Assembly (NCBI GenBank): GCA_032586195.1
Contig: JAWHQP010000004.1
Span: 124,001-188,000, forward strand
Origin: JAWHQP01 sp032586195
GTDB taxonomy: Bacteria > Pseudomonadota > Gammaproteobacteria > Enterobacterales > Pasteurellaceae
Length of the DNA: 64,000 nucleotides
Direction: 5' to 3'
Part shown: in pieces, positions 28,439 to 37,804 of the stretch
How positions within the stretch are numbered: the first letter of the stretch is position 1
How the letters are laid out: each line of letters opens with the position of its first letter
Notes under the pieces: model-generated
Seen by the model: the letters and a program-made list of their open reading frames with translations, nothing else
Told to the model about the DNA's origin: nothing
Database searches by the model: none
Program-made: the position numbers and the translations under genes

Positions 28439-29182
28439 ATGAATAGTTCAACTCAGTTTGAGCAATACGTCTCCGCTTTGTTTCAGGCTCATCGGGGCAA
28501 GCGGGTATTGCGATTTGAATATGAAGGAAACATCTTTTGGATGAAGCAACCCGAGCAGCTGAAAGGTGTTTGGCGAATTCTGAAGCCACAACCGAAGCGT
28601 GCTTTTCATGCGGAATGTGATATTTTGCGGGAGCTCAATCGCCGTCATGCTCCCGTGCCTGAATTAGTATTATGGAATAGCGATTATTTTGTCCTGAAAG
28701 ATGCGGGATATACGTTGAATCAGTGGGTTGAAAACGACAGTTTGCATATTTCCGACGAAACGAAAATGCAGATTTTGGTTGAAGGGGCAAAGGCGTTAGC
28801 CGATCTGCATCGAGAGGGACTGGCGCATGGACGTCCGGCAATACGTGATATTGCGTGGAAGGATCATGAAGTGAAATTTATGGATTTTGAATCCCGTTCC
28901 CGCAGTAATAATCCGGAATGGCAAAAAATTCGTGATTCGCTGATTTTTATTCACAGTCTGTGCCGCTCTAAACGGCTTTCCGATAGTCAGATTGCTCAGG
29001 TAGTAGCAAAATATCAGAGCTATTGTGAGCCGGTTCTATGGCGCAAGGTGATTACTTTTGTGCAAAAGGCGCGCTGGATATATTATGTATTATTACCGTT
29101 TAAACCTATTGCTAAAATGGATTTAATCGCGATTTATCGATTGTTTGAAATTCTGTTAATTAACAAGGGAAAATCCGAATGA
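28439..29182 (+). CDS. Protein/lipopolysaccharide-kinase-fold protein, substrate unknown
   Basis: A 247-residue small kinase-fold protein of the Kdo/WaaP-RIO-Bud32 kind. The nucleotide lysine is plausibly in NIFWMKQPEQ and the helix-C glutamate in FHAECDILREL. The catalytic segment is HGRPAIRDIAWKDHEVKFMDFES, given here as HGRP, RDI and MDFE; DFE replaces the canonical DFG. The HGxxxxRD form differs from classical HxD kinases. The C-terminus is hydrophobic and basic (KARWIYYVLLPFKPIAK), consistent with membrane association. It is translationally coupled (ATGA) to a tiny lipoprotein gene, which suggests an envelope role, perhaps phosphorylation of a lipid or LPS core sugar. Confidence 0.65.
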   Translation: MNSSTQFEQYVSALFQAHRGKRVLRFEYEGNIFWMKQPEQLKGVWRILKPQPKRAFHAECDILRELNRRHAPVPELVLWNSDYFVLKDAGYTLNQWVENDSLHISDETKMQILVEGAKALADLHREGLAHGRPAIRDIAWKDHEVKFMDFESRSRSNNPEWQKIRDSLIFIHSLCRSKRLSDSQIAQVVAKYQSYCEPVLWRKVITFVQKARWIYYVLLPFKPIAKMDLIAIYRLFEILLINKGKSE

Positions 29183-29301
29183 AGACATTTTTGTTCATTA
29201 TACTGGCGGCAATGTTACTGTCTGCCTGTACTTTCGGCGGCGGCTTTGGCGTCGGTAACGGCGGTGGCGGCGTGACAGTCGGCACCGGAATGCGGTTCTA
29301 G
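29179..29301 (+). CDS. 40-residue glycine-rich lipoprotein
   Basis: The reading frame opens with the ATG of an ATGA overlap with the kinase-like gene and ends TAG at 29301. MKTFLFIILAAMLLSAC is a clear lipoprotein signal with lipobox LSAC. The mature peptide is only 24 residues, mostly Gly/Val/Thr (CTFGGGFGVGNGGGGVTVGT, GMRF). A USS follows six bases later. No known family. The coupling to the kinase-like gene supports that it is real. Confidence 0.65.
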   Translation: MKTFLFIILAAMLLSACTFGGGFGVGNGGGGVTVGTGMRF

Positions 29302-29353
29302 CGGCAAAGTGCGGTGTCAAAAAACGGGTTTTTTGTTTTTTATGATTAAATAC

Positions 29354-29382
29354 TTGATATTGATCAACAAACTCATTATAAT
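29354..29382 (+). promoter_or_regulatory. Strong sigma-70 promoter of the initiator tRNA
   Basis: TTGATA (29354-29359), a 17-bp spacer and a consensus TATAAT (29377-29382) lie 18 bp before the tRNA 5' end. Confidence 0.85.
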
Positions 29383-29399
29383 ACGCCGCATATTTCGGA

Positions 29400-29476
<77 letters not shown>

Positions 29477-29514
29477 CTTGCTTATAATGTGAGAAGCAAT
29501 ATAAGCTCAGTGAG

Positions 29515-29541
29515 AACCCCAGATTGATTCGGGGTTTTTTT
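29515..29541 (+). terminator. Terminator after the initiator tRNA
   Basis: AACCCC-(10 nt)-GGGGTT followed by T7 lies 38 bp after the tRNA. Partial read-through would feed rimP-nusA-infB. Confidence 0.8.
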
Positions 29542-29636
29542 ATACAAAAAATTTGATTATAAAACTGGGCTGAACGCCCTTTTTTTATGCCTGAAATTTA
29601 GAAAAGCTAATTATTTCGGCATGCGAGGAGAAGAAA

Positions 29637-30092
29637 TTGGCAACCTTAGAACAAAATTTACACACAATGCTGCAAGGTTCGGTGGAGGATTTAGGCTGCG
29701 AGCTTTGGGGGATTGAATGTCAGCGTGCGGGCCGCTTTATGACCGTGCGTTTATTTATCGATAAAGAAGGCGGGGTTACGGTCGATGACTGTGCCGATGT
29801 TAGCCGTCAGGTCAGTGCGGTGCTGGATGTGGAAGATCCCATTGCGGAAAAATATAATTTGGAAGTGTCTTCTCCGGGGTTGGATCGCCCGTTATTCACA
29901 CCGGCACAGTTTGAACGTTTTATCGGGCAGAATATTTCCGTGCATTTGCGGATTCCAGTATCGGATCGCCGTAAATGGCAGGGTAAATTAGAAAAGATCG
30001 AAGGTGATATGCTGACCTTATCGGTTGATGGTCAGCCACAGGTATTTATTTTCGGTAATGTACAGAAAGCCAATATCGTTCCAAAATTCTAG
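29637..30092 (+). CDS. rimP: Ribosome maturation factor RimP
   Basis: RimP assists 30S subunit assembly. It is 151 residues: N-terminal alpha/beta domain ([48 protein letters not shown]), [20 protein letters not shown] and the C-terminal Sm-like barrel ([22 protein letters not shown]). It starts with TTG, chosen because GAGGAG lies 7 bases upstream and the protein aligns with RimP from its first residue. First protein gene of the nusA-infB operon, 18 bp before nusA. Confidence 0.95.
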   Translation: MATLEQNLHTMLQGSVEDLGCELWGIECQRAGRFMTVRLFIDKEGGVTVDDCADVSRQVSAVLDVEDPIAEKYNLEVSSPGLDRPLFTPAQFERFIGQNISVHLRIPVSDRRKWQGKLEKIEGDMLTLSVDGQPQVFIFGNVQKANIVPKF

Positions 30093-30110
30093 TTAAGAGG
30101 CAAGAAAAAA

Positions 30111-31622
30111 GTGAGCAAAGAGATTTTATTAGCTGCGGAAGCAGTTTCAAACGAAAAATTATTACCACGCGAAACCATTTTTGAAGCGTTAGAAAGTGCC
30201 ATCGCCCTTTCCACTAAGAAGAAATACAATCAGGAAATTGATGTGCGTGTTGCGATCAACCAAAAAACAGGTGAATTCGATACTTTCCGTCGTTGGGAAG
30301 TAGTGAAAGAAGTCACCGCTCCCACCCGTCAGATGGAGTTGGAAGCGGCGAGATTATTTGCCGAAGATGACAGCATTGAAGTGGGGCAGTTTGTGGAAGA
30401 TCAGATTGAATCTATCGCTTTCGACCGTATTACCATGCAGACTGCCCGCCAGGTAATCAGTACCAAAATCCGTGAAGCGGAACGTAATAAAGTGGTGGAA
30501 CAATTCCGCAGCGAAGAAGGTAAAATCGTTATCGGTACAGTGAAAAAAGTGATGCGTGATACCATCATTTTGGAATTAGTGGGTAATAAAGAGGATCCGA
30601 CCAAAGCGGAAGCGGTCATTTTACGTGAAGATATGCTGCCGCGTGAAAATTTCCGTCCGGGTGACCGGGTACGCGGTGTGTTGTACAAAGTGAGTCCGGA
30701 AAGCAAAGGGGCTCAGTTATTTGTTACCCGTGCGAAACCTATTATGCTGGAAGAACTGTTCCGCTTGGAAGTGCCTGAAATCGGTGAAGAGTTAATTGAG
30801 ATAAAAGGTTCTTCACGGGATCCGGGTTCGCGCGCCAAAATTGCGGTGAAAAGCAATGATAAACGTATTGATCCGGTAGGCGCGTGCGTAGGTATGCGTG
30901 GCGCCCGTGTGCAGGTCATTACCAATGAGCTCGGCGGCGAACGTGTTGATATTGTGCTGTGGGATGATAATCCGGCTCAATTTGTGATCAACGCCATGGC
31001 ACCGGCGGAAGTGAGTTCTATCATCGTGGATGAAGACAATCACTCCATGGATATTGCGGTTGAGGCGGCCAATTTGGCACAGGCAATCGGCCGTAACGGG
31101 CAAAACGTGCGTTTGGCAACACAGCTGACAGGCTGGGCGTTAAATGTTATGACCACGGAAGAATTACAGCAAAAACATCAGGCGGAAGACGACAAGGTAC
31201 TTAACCTGTTTATGAATTCTCTTGAAATTGATGAAGAGTTTGCTCAAATCTTGCTGGATGAAGGTTTCTCCAGCTTAGAGGAATTAGCTTATGTCCCGGT
31301 AAGTGAGCTGACGGCCATTGACGGCCTTGAAGACGAAGACTTGGTGGAAGAGCTGCAAACGCGGGCGAAAGACGTATTAACCGCTAAAGCCTTAGCGGAA
31401 GAGGAAGCGATAAAACAGGCGGATATAGAGGAACGTTTACTGAACCTGGCCGGAATGGAGCGTCATATTGCATTCAAACTGGCGGAAAAAGGCATTAAGA
31501 CCTTAGAAGAATTGGCAGAACAAAGCGTGGATGATTTGACTGATATTGAAGAATTAAGCGCAGAGAAAGCCGCCGACTTAATCATGGCTGCCCGCAACAT
31601 CTGCTGGTTTGGTGACAAATAA
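30111..31622 (+). CDS. nusA: Transcription termination/antitermination factor NusA
   Basis: NusA binds RNA polymerase and controls pausing, termination and antitermination. It is 503 residues: polymerase-binding N-domain (~1-130), S1 domain ([20 protein letters not shown]), two KH domains ([40 protein letters not shown]) and two C-terminal acidic helix-hairpin-helix repeats ([29 protein letters not shown]), as in enterics. The start is GTG with AAGAGG upstream. It lies between rimP and infB (14 bp). Confidence 0.97.
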   Translation: MSKEILLAAEAVSNEKLLPRETIFEALESAIALSTKKKYNQEIDVRVAINQKTGEFDTFRRWEVVKEVTAPTRQMELEAARLFAEDDSIEVGQFVEDQIESIAFDRITMQTARQVISTKIREAERNKVVEQFRSEEGKIVIGTVKKVMRDTIILELVGNKEDPTKAEAVILREDMLPRENFRPGDRVRGVLYKVSPESKGAQLFVTRAKPIMLEELFRLEVPEIGEELIEIKGSSRDPGSRAKIAVKSNDKRIDPVGACVGMRGARVQVITNELGGERVDIVLWDDNPAQFVINAMAPAEVSSIIVDEDNHSMDIAVEAANLAQAIGRNGQNVRLATQLTGWALNVMTTEELQQKHQAEDDKVLNLFMNSLEIDEEFAQILLDEGFSSLEELAYVPVSELTAIDGLEDEDLVEELQTRAKDVLTAKALAEEEAIKQADIEERLLNLAGMERHIAFKLAEKGIKTLEELAEQSVDDLTDIEELSAEKAADLIMAARNICWFGDK

Positions 31623-31636
31623 GGATTGAGGTAGTT

Positions 31637-34099
31637 ATGACAGAAAAAAATAATGAAAATGCGCCGAAAAAACTGAGCTTGCAACGCCGCACAAAGACGA
31701 CCGTCGCGGGTGGTAAGGTACAGGTCGAGGTGCGTAAATCGCGTAAGATTGATACTGAAGCGGCAAAAAAAGCCGCCGAAGAAGCAAAATTAAAAGCCCG
31801 TCAAGAGGTTGTGGAAAAATTAACTCAGGAAAAGCCTGCTGCTGAAGTGACGGAGAAGGTTCACGTTGAAGCGGAAAGGGCTAAAGCACCACAGGCGGAA
31901 AAAGAAACCTCGGTGAAGAAAACGGTTGATCCCGTGAAGGAAAAACGCAAAGCGGAAGAAGCCGAATTACGTCGTAAAGCGGATGAATTGGCCCGTCAAA
32001 AAGCGGAAGAACAAGCCCGCAGAGCGGCGGAAGAAGCCAAACGCTATGCGGAAATGGATAATGACAACGATAACAGCGATAATGCCGATGATTATGCGGA
32101 TTATCATTTGACCTCCAGCTATGCCCGTGAGGCGGAAGACGAAGAAGAACGCCGTAAGGAAAACCGTAGCCGCGGCGGCAAGAATAAAGTCGGCAAAGCC
32201 AAAAAAGGCGGTCGTGAAGATGAGAACGGCAATAAAAACGAACGTCAATCGGATCGCCGCAACCAAAAGGACGTGAGAGGCAAAGGCAAAAATAAAAAAG
32301 GCGGCAGTACCTTACAGCAAGCCTTTACTAAACCTGCGCAGGCAGTTAATCGTGATGTGGTTATCGGCGAAACCATTACAGTGAAAGATCTTGCCGATAA
32401 AATGGCGGTAAAAGCCACCGAAATCATCAAAACCATGATGAAAATGGGTGAGATGGTCACCATTAACCAAGTGATTGACCAAGAAACCGCACAGCTTGTG
32501 GCGGAAGAAATGGGGCATAAAGTTATTCTGCGTAAGGAAAACGAGCTGGAAGAAGAGGTATTGGAAGACCGTGACGTAAATGCGGAGAAAGTTCAGCGTG
32601 CTCCGGTAGTCACCATTATGGGTCATGTTGACCACGGTAAAACCTCGCTGCTTGATTATATTCGTAAGGCTAAAGTCGCCGCAGGCGAAGCCGGCGGTAT
32701 TACTCAGCATATCGGTGCCTATCACGTTGAAACCAACGGCAAGATGATTACTTTCCTGGATACTCCGGGGCATGCGGCATTTACTTCTATGCGCGCGCGC
32801 GGAGCGAAAGCGACGGATATCGTCGTGCTTGTGGTCGCCGCGGACGACGGCGTTATGCCGCAAACTATTGAGGCAATCCAGCACGCCAAGGCGGCAGGTG
32901 TGCCGATTGTGGTGGCGGTGAACAAAATTGATAAACCGGAAGCCAACCCTGAACGTGTGGAGCAAGAATTATTGCAATATGATGTTGTTGCCGAGAAATT
33001 CGGCGGTGACGTGCAGTTCGTGTATGTTTCGGCGAAAAAAGGTACCGGCGTAGATGAATTGCTTGACGCGATCTTATTGCAATCCGAAGTGCTTGAGCTC
33101 ACCGCCGTGAAGGACGGTATGGCAAGCGGTGTAGTGATTGAATCTTACCTGGATAAAGGCCGTGGTCCGGTAGCCACCATTTTGGTTCAATCCGGTACTC
33201 TGAACAAGGGTGATATTGTGCTTTGCGGTTTTGAATACGGTCGTGTGCGCGCGATGCGTGATGAAAACGGTAAAGAAATCGATGAAGCCGGTCCGTCAAT
33301 TCCCGTGGAGGTGTTGGGGCTTTCGGGCGTTCCGGCGGCAGGTGATGAAGCGACCGTGGTACGTGATGAGAAAAAAGCCCGCGAGGTTGCCCTTTACCGC
33401 CAAGGTAAATTCCGCGAGGTGAAATTAGCCCGTCAGCAAAAAGCGAAACTGGAAAACATGTTCAGCAATATGACCGAAGGCGATGTGGCGGAATTGAATG
33501 TTATCGTCAAAGCGGACGTTCAAGGTTCCGTTGAAGCAATCTGCCAATCACTGACAGAACTTTCCACTAATGAAGTGAAAGTCAACGTGATCGGTTCCGG
33601 TGTTGGCGGTATCACTGAAACGGATGCAACTTTAGCGGCCGCTTCCAATGCCATTATTGTGGGCTTTAACGTACGCGCGGATGCTTCGGCACGCCGTGTG
33701 ATTGAAAACGAAAATATTGATTTACGTTATTATTCAATTATTTATGAATTATTAAACGAAATTAAAGCGGCAATGAGCGGTATGCTGGAACCTGAATTTA
33801 AACAGGAAATCATCGGCCTGGCGGAAGTGCGTGACGTGTTCCGTCATCCGAAATTCGGTGCTATCGCCGGTTGTATGGTGACGGAAGGGGTGGTGAAACG
33901 TAATAACCCGATCCGTGTGCTGCGCGATAACGTGGTGATTTTTGAAGGTGAACTTGAATCGTTACGCCGTTTCAAAGATGATGTTTCCGAAGTCCGCAGC
34001 GGTATGGAATGCGGTATCGGCGTGAGAAACTATAATGACGTGAAGGTCGGTGACCAAATCGAAGTCTTTGAAGTGGTTGAGGTTAAACGCTCGATTTAG
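31637..34099 (+). CDS. infB: Translation initiation factor IF-2
   Basis: IF-2 is the GTPase that brings initiator tRNA to the 30S subunit. The 820-residue protein has a long, charged and repetitive N-terminal region (Lys/Glu/Ala rich to ~220), an IF2_N module ([20 protein letters not shown]) and the G domain from ~residue 325. G-motifs are [33 protein letters not shown] and SAKKGTG. Beta-barrel and C1/C2 domains that bind fMet-tRNA follow ([20 protein letters not shown] at the end). The initiator tRNA gene sits 2.2 kb upstream in the same cluster. Confidence 0.98.
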   Translation: MTEKNNENAPKKLSLQRRTKTTVAGGKVQVEVRKSRKIDTEAAKKAAEEAKLKARQEVVEKLTQEKPAAEVTEKVHVEAERAKAPQAEKETSVKKTVDPVKEKRKAEEAELRRKADELARQKAEEQARRAAEEAKRYAEMDNDNDNSDNADDYADYHLTSSYAREAEDEEERRKENRSRGGKNKVGKAKKGGREDENGNKNERQSDRRNQKDVRGKGKNKKGGSTLQQAFTKPAQAVNRDVVIGETITVKDLADKMAVKATEIIKTMMKMGEMVTINQVIDQETAQLVAEEMGHKVILRKENELEEEVLEDRDVNAEKVQRAPVVTIMGHVDHGKTSLLDYIRKAKVAAGEAGGITQHIGAYHVETNGKMITFLDTPGHAAFTSMRARGAKATDIVVLVVAADDGVMPQTIEAIQHAKAAGVPIVVAVNKIDKPEANPERVEQELLQYDVVAEKFGGDVQFVYVSAKKGTGVDELLDAILLQSEVLELTAVKDGMASGVVIESYLDKGRGPVATILVQSGTLNKGDIVLCGFEYGRVRAMRDENGKEIDEAGPSIPVEVLGLSGVPAAGDEATVVRDEKKAREVALYRQGKFREVKLARQQKAKLENMFSNMTEGDVAELNVIVKADVQGSVEAICQSLTELSTNEVKVNVIGSGVGGITETDATLAAASNAIIVGFNVRADASARRVIENENIDLRYYSIIYELLNEIKAAMSGMLEPEFKQEIIGLAEVRDVFRHPKFGAIAGCMVTEGVVKRNNPIRVLRDNVVIFEGELESLRRFKDDVSEVRSGMECGIGVRNYNDVKVGDQIEVFEVVEVKRSI

Positions 34100-34115
34100 T
34101 ACCTGACTTGGTTAG

Positions 34116-34166
34116 GGCGTACGCCCAAGTTTGGCCGCACTTTCAACTGAATGTGCGGTTATTTTT
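34116..34166 (+). terminator. Two hairpins after infB
   Basis: GGGCGT/ACGCCC forms a short palindrome near 34118-34129. CCGCAC-(12 nt)-GTGCGG followed by TTATTTTTT (34136-34166) is a USS-derived terminator. rbfA and truB downstream may therefore also have their own promoter; an extra USS lies at 34172. Confidence 0.7.
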
Positions 34167-34233
34167 TCGTAAAGTGCGGTGCTGTTTTTTCGAGTTTTCG
34201 CATTTTGTAGCGCAATAATTTAAAGGAAATAAC

Positions 34234-34626
34234 ATGGCAAGAGAATTTAAACGTTCCGATCGCGTGGCGCAGGAACTGCAAAAAGAAGTGGCGGTAATTT
34301 TACAGCGTGAAGTGAAGGATCCCCGTATCGGTATGGTGACGGTATCCGATGTGGAAGTTTCCTGCGACCTCGCCTATGCCAAAATTTTTGTCACTTTTTT
34401 ATTTGATCATGATGATGTGGCGATCGCACAGGCTATGCAAGGGTTGGAAAAAGCCTCGCCTTATATCCGCAGTCTGCTCGGCAAGGCCATGCGCTTACGC
34501 ATTGTGCCCGAACTGCGTTTCGTGTATGACCAATCTTTGGTTGAAGGTATGCGGATGTCAAATCTTGTGACCAATGTAGTGAATCGGGATAAAGCCAAAC
34601 ATCAGGATGAGAACGGAGACGATTAA
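34234..34626 (+). CDS. rbfA: Ribosome-binding factor A
   Basis: RbfA is a KH-type factor needed for 16S rRNA 5'-end maturation and cold adaptation. It is 130 residues, with [20 protein letters not shown] at the start, [19 protein letters not shown] and [20 protein letters not shown] as family signatures. The start follows TTTAAAGGAAATAAC. It overlaps truB by one base (TAATG). Confidence 0.96.
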   Translation: MAREFKRSDRVAQELQKEVAVILQREVKDPRIGMVTVSDVEVSCDLAYAKIFVTFLFDHDDVAIAQAMQGLEKASPYIRSLLGKAMRLRIVPELRFVYDQSLVEGMRMSNLVTNVVNRDKAKHQDENGDD

Positions 34627-35543
34627 TGGGCAGACCGCGTAAGCGTGAGCGTGACGTGCATGGCGTATTTTTGCTTGATAAGCCGCGGGGCATGAGTAGC
34701 AATGACATTATGCAAAAGGTCAAACGCCTGTTTCAGGCTAACAAAGCGGGACATACGGGCGCGTTGGATCCGTTGGCGACGGGTATGTTGCCCATCTGTC
34801 TGGGTGAGGCGACAAAGTTTTCCCAATTTTTACTGGATTCGGATAAACGCTATCGTGTTACGGCAAAACTGGGCGAACGCACGGACACTTCCGATGCTGA
34901 GGGGCAAGTCATAGAACGTCGTTCCGTAACGGTAGAAACTGACGAAATCAGCACCGCACTTTGTCAGTTTCGCGGTGACCTTATGCAGGTGCCGACCATG
35001 TTTTCCGCGCTTAAACATCAGGGCAAACCCTTGTATGAATATGCCCGCGCAGGTATTAGCGTGGAACGCGAGGCCCGCCCGATTACCATTTTTGAGCTGA
35101 CCCTTATCGCCTATGAGGTTCCTTATCTCACCCTTGATGTCCATTGTTCCAAGGGGACTTATATCCGCACGCTGGTGGATGATCTCGGCGAATGTTTGGG
35201 CTGCGGAGCTCATGTCACCCAACTGCGCCGCACCGCCGTGGCGGATTATCCGGCGGCAAGCATGATGACATGGGACGCATTGTTAAAATTAAGCGAGCGA
35301 GGGGATTTACACTTGCTGGATCAGCTCCTGCTGCCGGTGGATAGTGCGGTGTCGAAATTACCGGTTTTGCAGCTTGACCCGCGGCAGAGCAAAGCGGTAG
35401 GGTTCGGTCAACGGATAAAGTTTGATAATTTACAGCGGCTTAACGGACCAGTCCGCCTGTTTTCAACCGAGGGAAAATTTTTAGGTGTGGCCGAGATTGG
35501 TGAAGATAATGTGATTCGACCGAGCAGAATGGTGAATATATAG
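34626..35543 (+). CDS. truB: tRNA pseudouridine-55 synthase
   Basis: TruB makes pseudouridine 55 in the tRNA T-loop. It is 305 residues. [14 protein letters not shown] opens the fold, the catalytic Asp lies in [21 protein letters not shown], and later motifs are [40 protein letters not shown] and [19 protein letters not shown]. It is translationally coupled to rbfA. Unlike the E. coli cluster, rpsO-pnp does not follow. A USS lies inside (34953). Confidence 0.97.
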   Translation: MGRPRKRERDVHGVFLLDKPRGMSSNDIMQKVKRLFQANKAGHTGALDPLATGMLPICLGEATKFSQFLLDSDKRYRVTAKLGERTDTSDAEGQVIERRSVTVETDEISTALCQFRGDLMQVPTMFSALKHQGKPLYEYARAGISVEREARPITIFELTLIAYEVPYLTLDVHCSKGTYIRTLVDDLGECLGCGAHVTQLRRTAVADYPAASMMTWDALLKLSERGDLHLLDQLLLPVDSAVSKLPVLQLDPRQSKAVGFGQRIKFDNLQRLNGPVRLFSTEGKFLGVAEIGEDNVIRPSRMVNI

Positions 35544-35588
35544 AAAGAGTTAACTTCCGCTAGGGAATGAGAAACTTAACGTTTAATG

Positions 35589-35629
35589 AATTATCCTCTA
35601 CGCATGAAAAACATGTATAGAGGATAATT
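35589..35629. terminator. Bidirectional terminator between truB and the uhpC-like gene
   Basis: AATTATCCTCTA (35589-35600) pairs with TAGAGGATAATT (35618-35629), with an inner CATG/CATG pairing and T/A-rich flanks on both sides. It serves the convergent truB and MFS genes. Confidence 0.8.
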
Positions 35630-35630
35630 T

Positions 35631-36956
35631 TTAATTAAACACGTGATTCTTTCTGCGTTGCAGCACATACACTAAAATCAGCAACAGCGCGCAGGCAAGA
35701 GAGATGATAAATAATGAACCGAAGAAACCGTTCCAGTGAAGTTTTTCAATGATTAATGAAAGCGGTAAACCCGCCACTGCGGCGCCGATATAAGCGAATA
35801 AGCTGACGAACCCGGTCGATGCGCCGGAGGCGTATTTATGAGAGTTTTCAGCCGCCGCCATCGCGATAAGAAATTGCGGTCCGAAAATAAAGAATCCTAT
35901 TAAGAAGAACAAGACTGACATTAGAATGCTGTTGTGGCTTGGTATAAACCATAGTGTTAAAGAAACGCCGATAATGCCGATAACATAGATGATGTTCATT
36001 TGTGTGCGATTGCCGTGAAAGAATTTATCGGAACCCCAACCGGCAAATAATGCGCCCAGAAAACCGCCGATTTCAAAGAAGCTGACGCTCGTATTGGCTT
36101 GAAGTAAATTGTAACCGTGGGTTTCGGTTAAATATAAGTTTCCCCAGTCATTAATGCCCGTGCGAATGATATAAACCAAGCCGTAGGAAATGGCGAGAGC
36201 CCAGATAATACTGTTTTTGAAGACGTAATTTTTTAAGATTTCCCAGGTAGATAAACCGAGACCTTCGCTTTCATGGGCTTTTTCGGCAACATCATCACGC
36301 CATTCGCCCACGGTTGGTAATCCCATTGAGCTTGGGCGATCCCGTAGTAAAACGCATAATCCTAAGCCGATCACAATCGCGATAGCGCCGGGAATAATCA
36401 TGCCGTAACGCCATCCCCAGACAAGTGTGACTGCGCCGGCAATAATCGGAATGAGGGCACCGCCAAGGTTATGAGAGGTGTTCCAGATTGCCCACCACAA
36501 GCCGCGTTCATTACGCGAATACCATGTATTTAAAATTTTTGAACATGGCGGCCATCCCCAGCCTTGGAAAAAAGCATTAATCATCCACAGGGTTACAAAC
36601 ATGAAGATAGATGAGCTCATACCAAAGAAAATATTAACGATACCCGTTGCCATCAGACCTAACCCCATAAAATAACGGGGATTGGAGCGGTCTCCGATTA
36701 CACCGGATAAAAACTTGGAGATGCCGTAAGTCAGATAGAATGCAGTTCCCATAATACCGATATCCGCTTTCTGCAAACCTAAATCGGTCAGCATTGCCGG
36801 CATAACAAAGTTAAATCCTTTTCGTGTGAAGTAGAATACGGCATAACCGATATAACTCACGATCATAAGATGTAATCGCCAGTAACGATATGTTTTGTCG
36901 ATTTCTTCCTTTGTTTTCGTTACGGGAAGATCAGGTGCTTCACGAAATATATTCAT
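35631..36956 (-). CDS. UhpC-like organophosphate:phosphate antiporter family protein
   Basis: A 441-residue MFS protein of the organophosphate:Pi antiporter family. The NAFFQGWGWPPCSKILNTWY and RGLWWAIWNTSHNLGGALIP segments match UhpC rather than UhpT or GlpT. In E. coli UhpC is a glucose-6-phosphate sensor, but no uhpAB genes are here. I set the start at MNIFREAPDLP (36956), which has AAGGAG six bases upstream; the longer in-frame extension lacks one. It is divergent from deoC-deoR, which hints at uptake of a (deoxy)pentose or nucleotide-derived phosphate. This is inference. Confidence 0.8.
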   Translation of the reverse strand: MNIFREAPDLPVTKTKEEIDKTYRYWRLHLMIVSYIGYAVFYFTRKGFNFVMPAMLTDLGLQKADIGIMGTAFYLTYGISKFLSGVIGDRSNPRYFMGLGLMATGIVNIFFGMSSSIFMFVTLWMINAFFQGWGWPPCSKILNTWYSRNERGLWWAIWNTSHNLGGALIPIIAGAVTLVWGWRYGMIIPGAIAIVIGLGLCVLLRDRPSSMGLPTVGEWRDDVAEKAHESEGLGLSTWEILKNYVFKNSIIWALAISYGLVYIIRTGINDWGNLYLTETHGYNLLQANTSVSFFEIGGFLGALFAGWGSDKFFHGNRTQMNIIYVIGIIGVSLTLWFIPSHNSILMSVLFFLIGFFIFGPQFLIAMAAAENSHKYASGASTGFVSLFAYIGAAVAGLPLSLIIEKLHWNGFFGSLFIISLACALLLILVYVLQRRKNHVFN

Positions 36957-37027
36957 ATATAACTCCTTATATTTGGGTATCAAAAAATGAATATAAATGC
37001 AGTTTATCTTCATTTTAATGTTAAAAA

Positions 37028-37043
37028 AGTGACATTTGTCACA
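37028..37043. promoter_or_regulatory. CRP site in the deoC / uhpC-like divergent region
   Basis: AGTGA-CATTTG-TCACA is centred at 37035.5. TATAAT at 37064-37069 gives a start near 37077, so the CRP centre is at about -41.5 for deoC, a textbook class II position. It is ~80 bp from the divergent carrier gene's start. Confidence 0.85.
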
Positions 37044-37104
37044 AATTATGATATTTATTACGGTATAATGTGAAAAAAATAACTAAACCGATGAAGGAGA
37101 GAAA

Positions 37105-37779
37105 ATGAATACGAAACAAATCGCTCAATATATTGATCACACCGCGTTAACGGCGGAAAAAACGGAGCAAGACATATTGAAGCTTTGTGATGAAGCGGTG
37201 CGGAATCACTTTTATTCGGTATGCATTAATCCTTGTCATATACCGTTGGCTAAAGAGAAATTGAAAGATACGGAAGTAAAAATCTGTACGGTGGTTGGCT
37301 TTCCTCTCGGAGCGAATGCTACGGCGGTAAAAGCTTTTGAAACGCAGCAGGCGATCATAGACGGAGCGGATGAAATCGATATGGTTATTAATATCGGCTG
37401 GATTAAATCAGGTCGGTGGCAAGCGGTGCGGGAAGATATTGCGGCAGTATTAAAGGCTTGCAACGGTACACCGCTGAAGGTTATTTTAGAGACGTGTTTA
37501 TTAAGTAAAGAAGAGATAATTAAAGCCTGTGAAATTTGTCGTCACTTACATGTCGCTTTTGTGAAAACGTCAACAGGATTTAATAAAGGCGGAGCGACGG
37601 TTGAAGACGTCAGACTGATGAAGCAAACGGTCGGAGCGGATGTCGGGGTGAAAGCATCCGGCGGTATTCGTGATACGAAAACGGCATTGGCGATGATTGA
37701 AGCGGGAGCGACGCGCATCGGGGCAAGTGCCGGTATAGCAATCATTCATGGTTTAGCTGATATTGATAGCGCATATTAA
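37105..37779 (+). CDS. deoC: Deoxyribose-phosphate aldolase
   Basis: A class I aldolase that cleaves 2-deoxyribose-5-phosphate to acetaldehyde and glyceraldehyde-3-phosphate in deoxynucleoside use. It is 224 residues. The Schiff-base lysine is K154 in AFVKTSTGF, the proton-relay lysine K183 in VGVKASGGI, and the catalytic Asp is in DEIDMVINIG. It starts after GAAGGAGAG. It is followed by deoR and preceded by a class II CRP promoter. Confidence 0.96.
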   Translation: MNTKQIAQYIDHTALTAEKTEQDILKLCDEAVRNHFYSVCINPCHIPLAKEKLKDTEVKICTVVGFPLGANATAVKAFETQQAIIDGADEIDMVINIGWIKSGRWQAVREDIAAVLKACNGTPLKVILETCLLSKEEIIKACEICRHLHVAFVKTSTGFNKGGATVEDVRLMKQTVGADVGVKASGGIRDTKTALAMIEAGATRIGASAGIAIIHGLADIDSAY

Positions 37780-37790
37780 GCGCATATTAA
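37769..37790 (+). repeat. 11-bp tandem duplication at the deoC/deoR junction
   Basis: GCGCATATTAA occurs twice in direct succession (37769-37779 and 37780-37790). The first copy contains the deoC stop codon, and the second adds an 11-bp spacer before the deoR ribosome site. Confidence 0.85.
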
Positions 37791-37804
37791 ATGGAGAAAT
37801 TGTG

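Noticed and set aside
31700..32300. Lys/Glu/Ala-rich repeats in infB as a possible separate coiled-coil gene or assembly fault
   Set aside because: IF-2 of gamma-proteobacteria has a long charged N-terminal region, and the frame is continuous into the G domain.
32312..32965. 217-codon minus-strand frame opposite infB
   Set aside because: It covers the most conserved G-domain codons of infB; this is a shadow caused by codon bias.
35345..35353. Further USS-like strings, for example at 35345, 40430, 20731 and 3257
   Set aside because: Each differs from AAGTGCGGT by at least one base, so they were not counted as exact copies.
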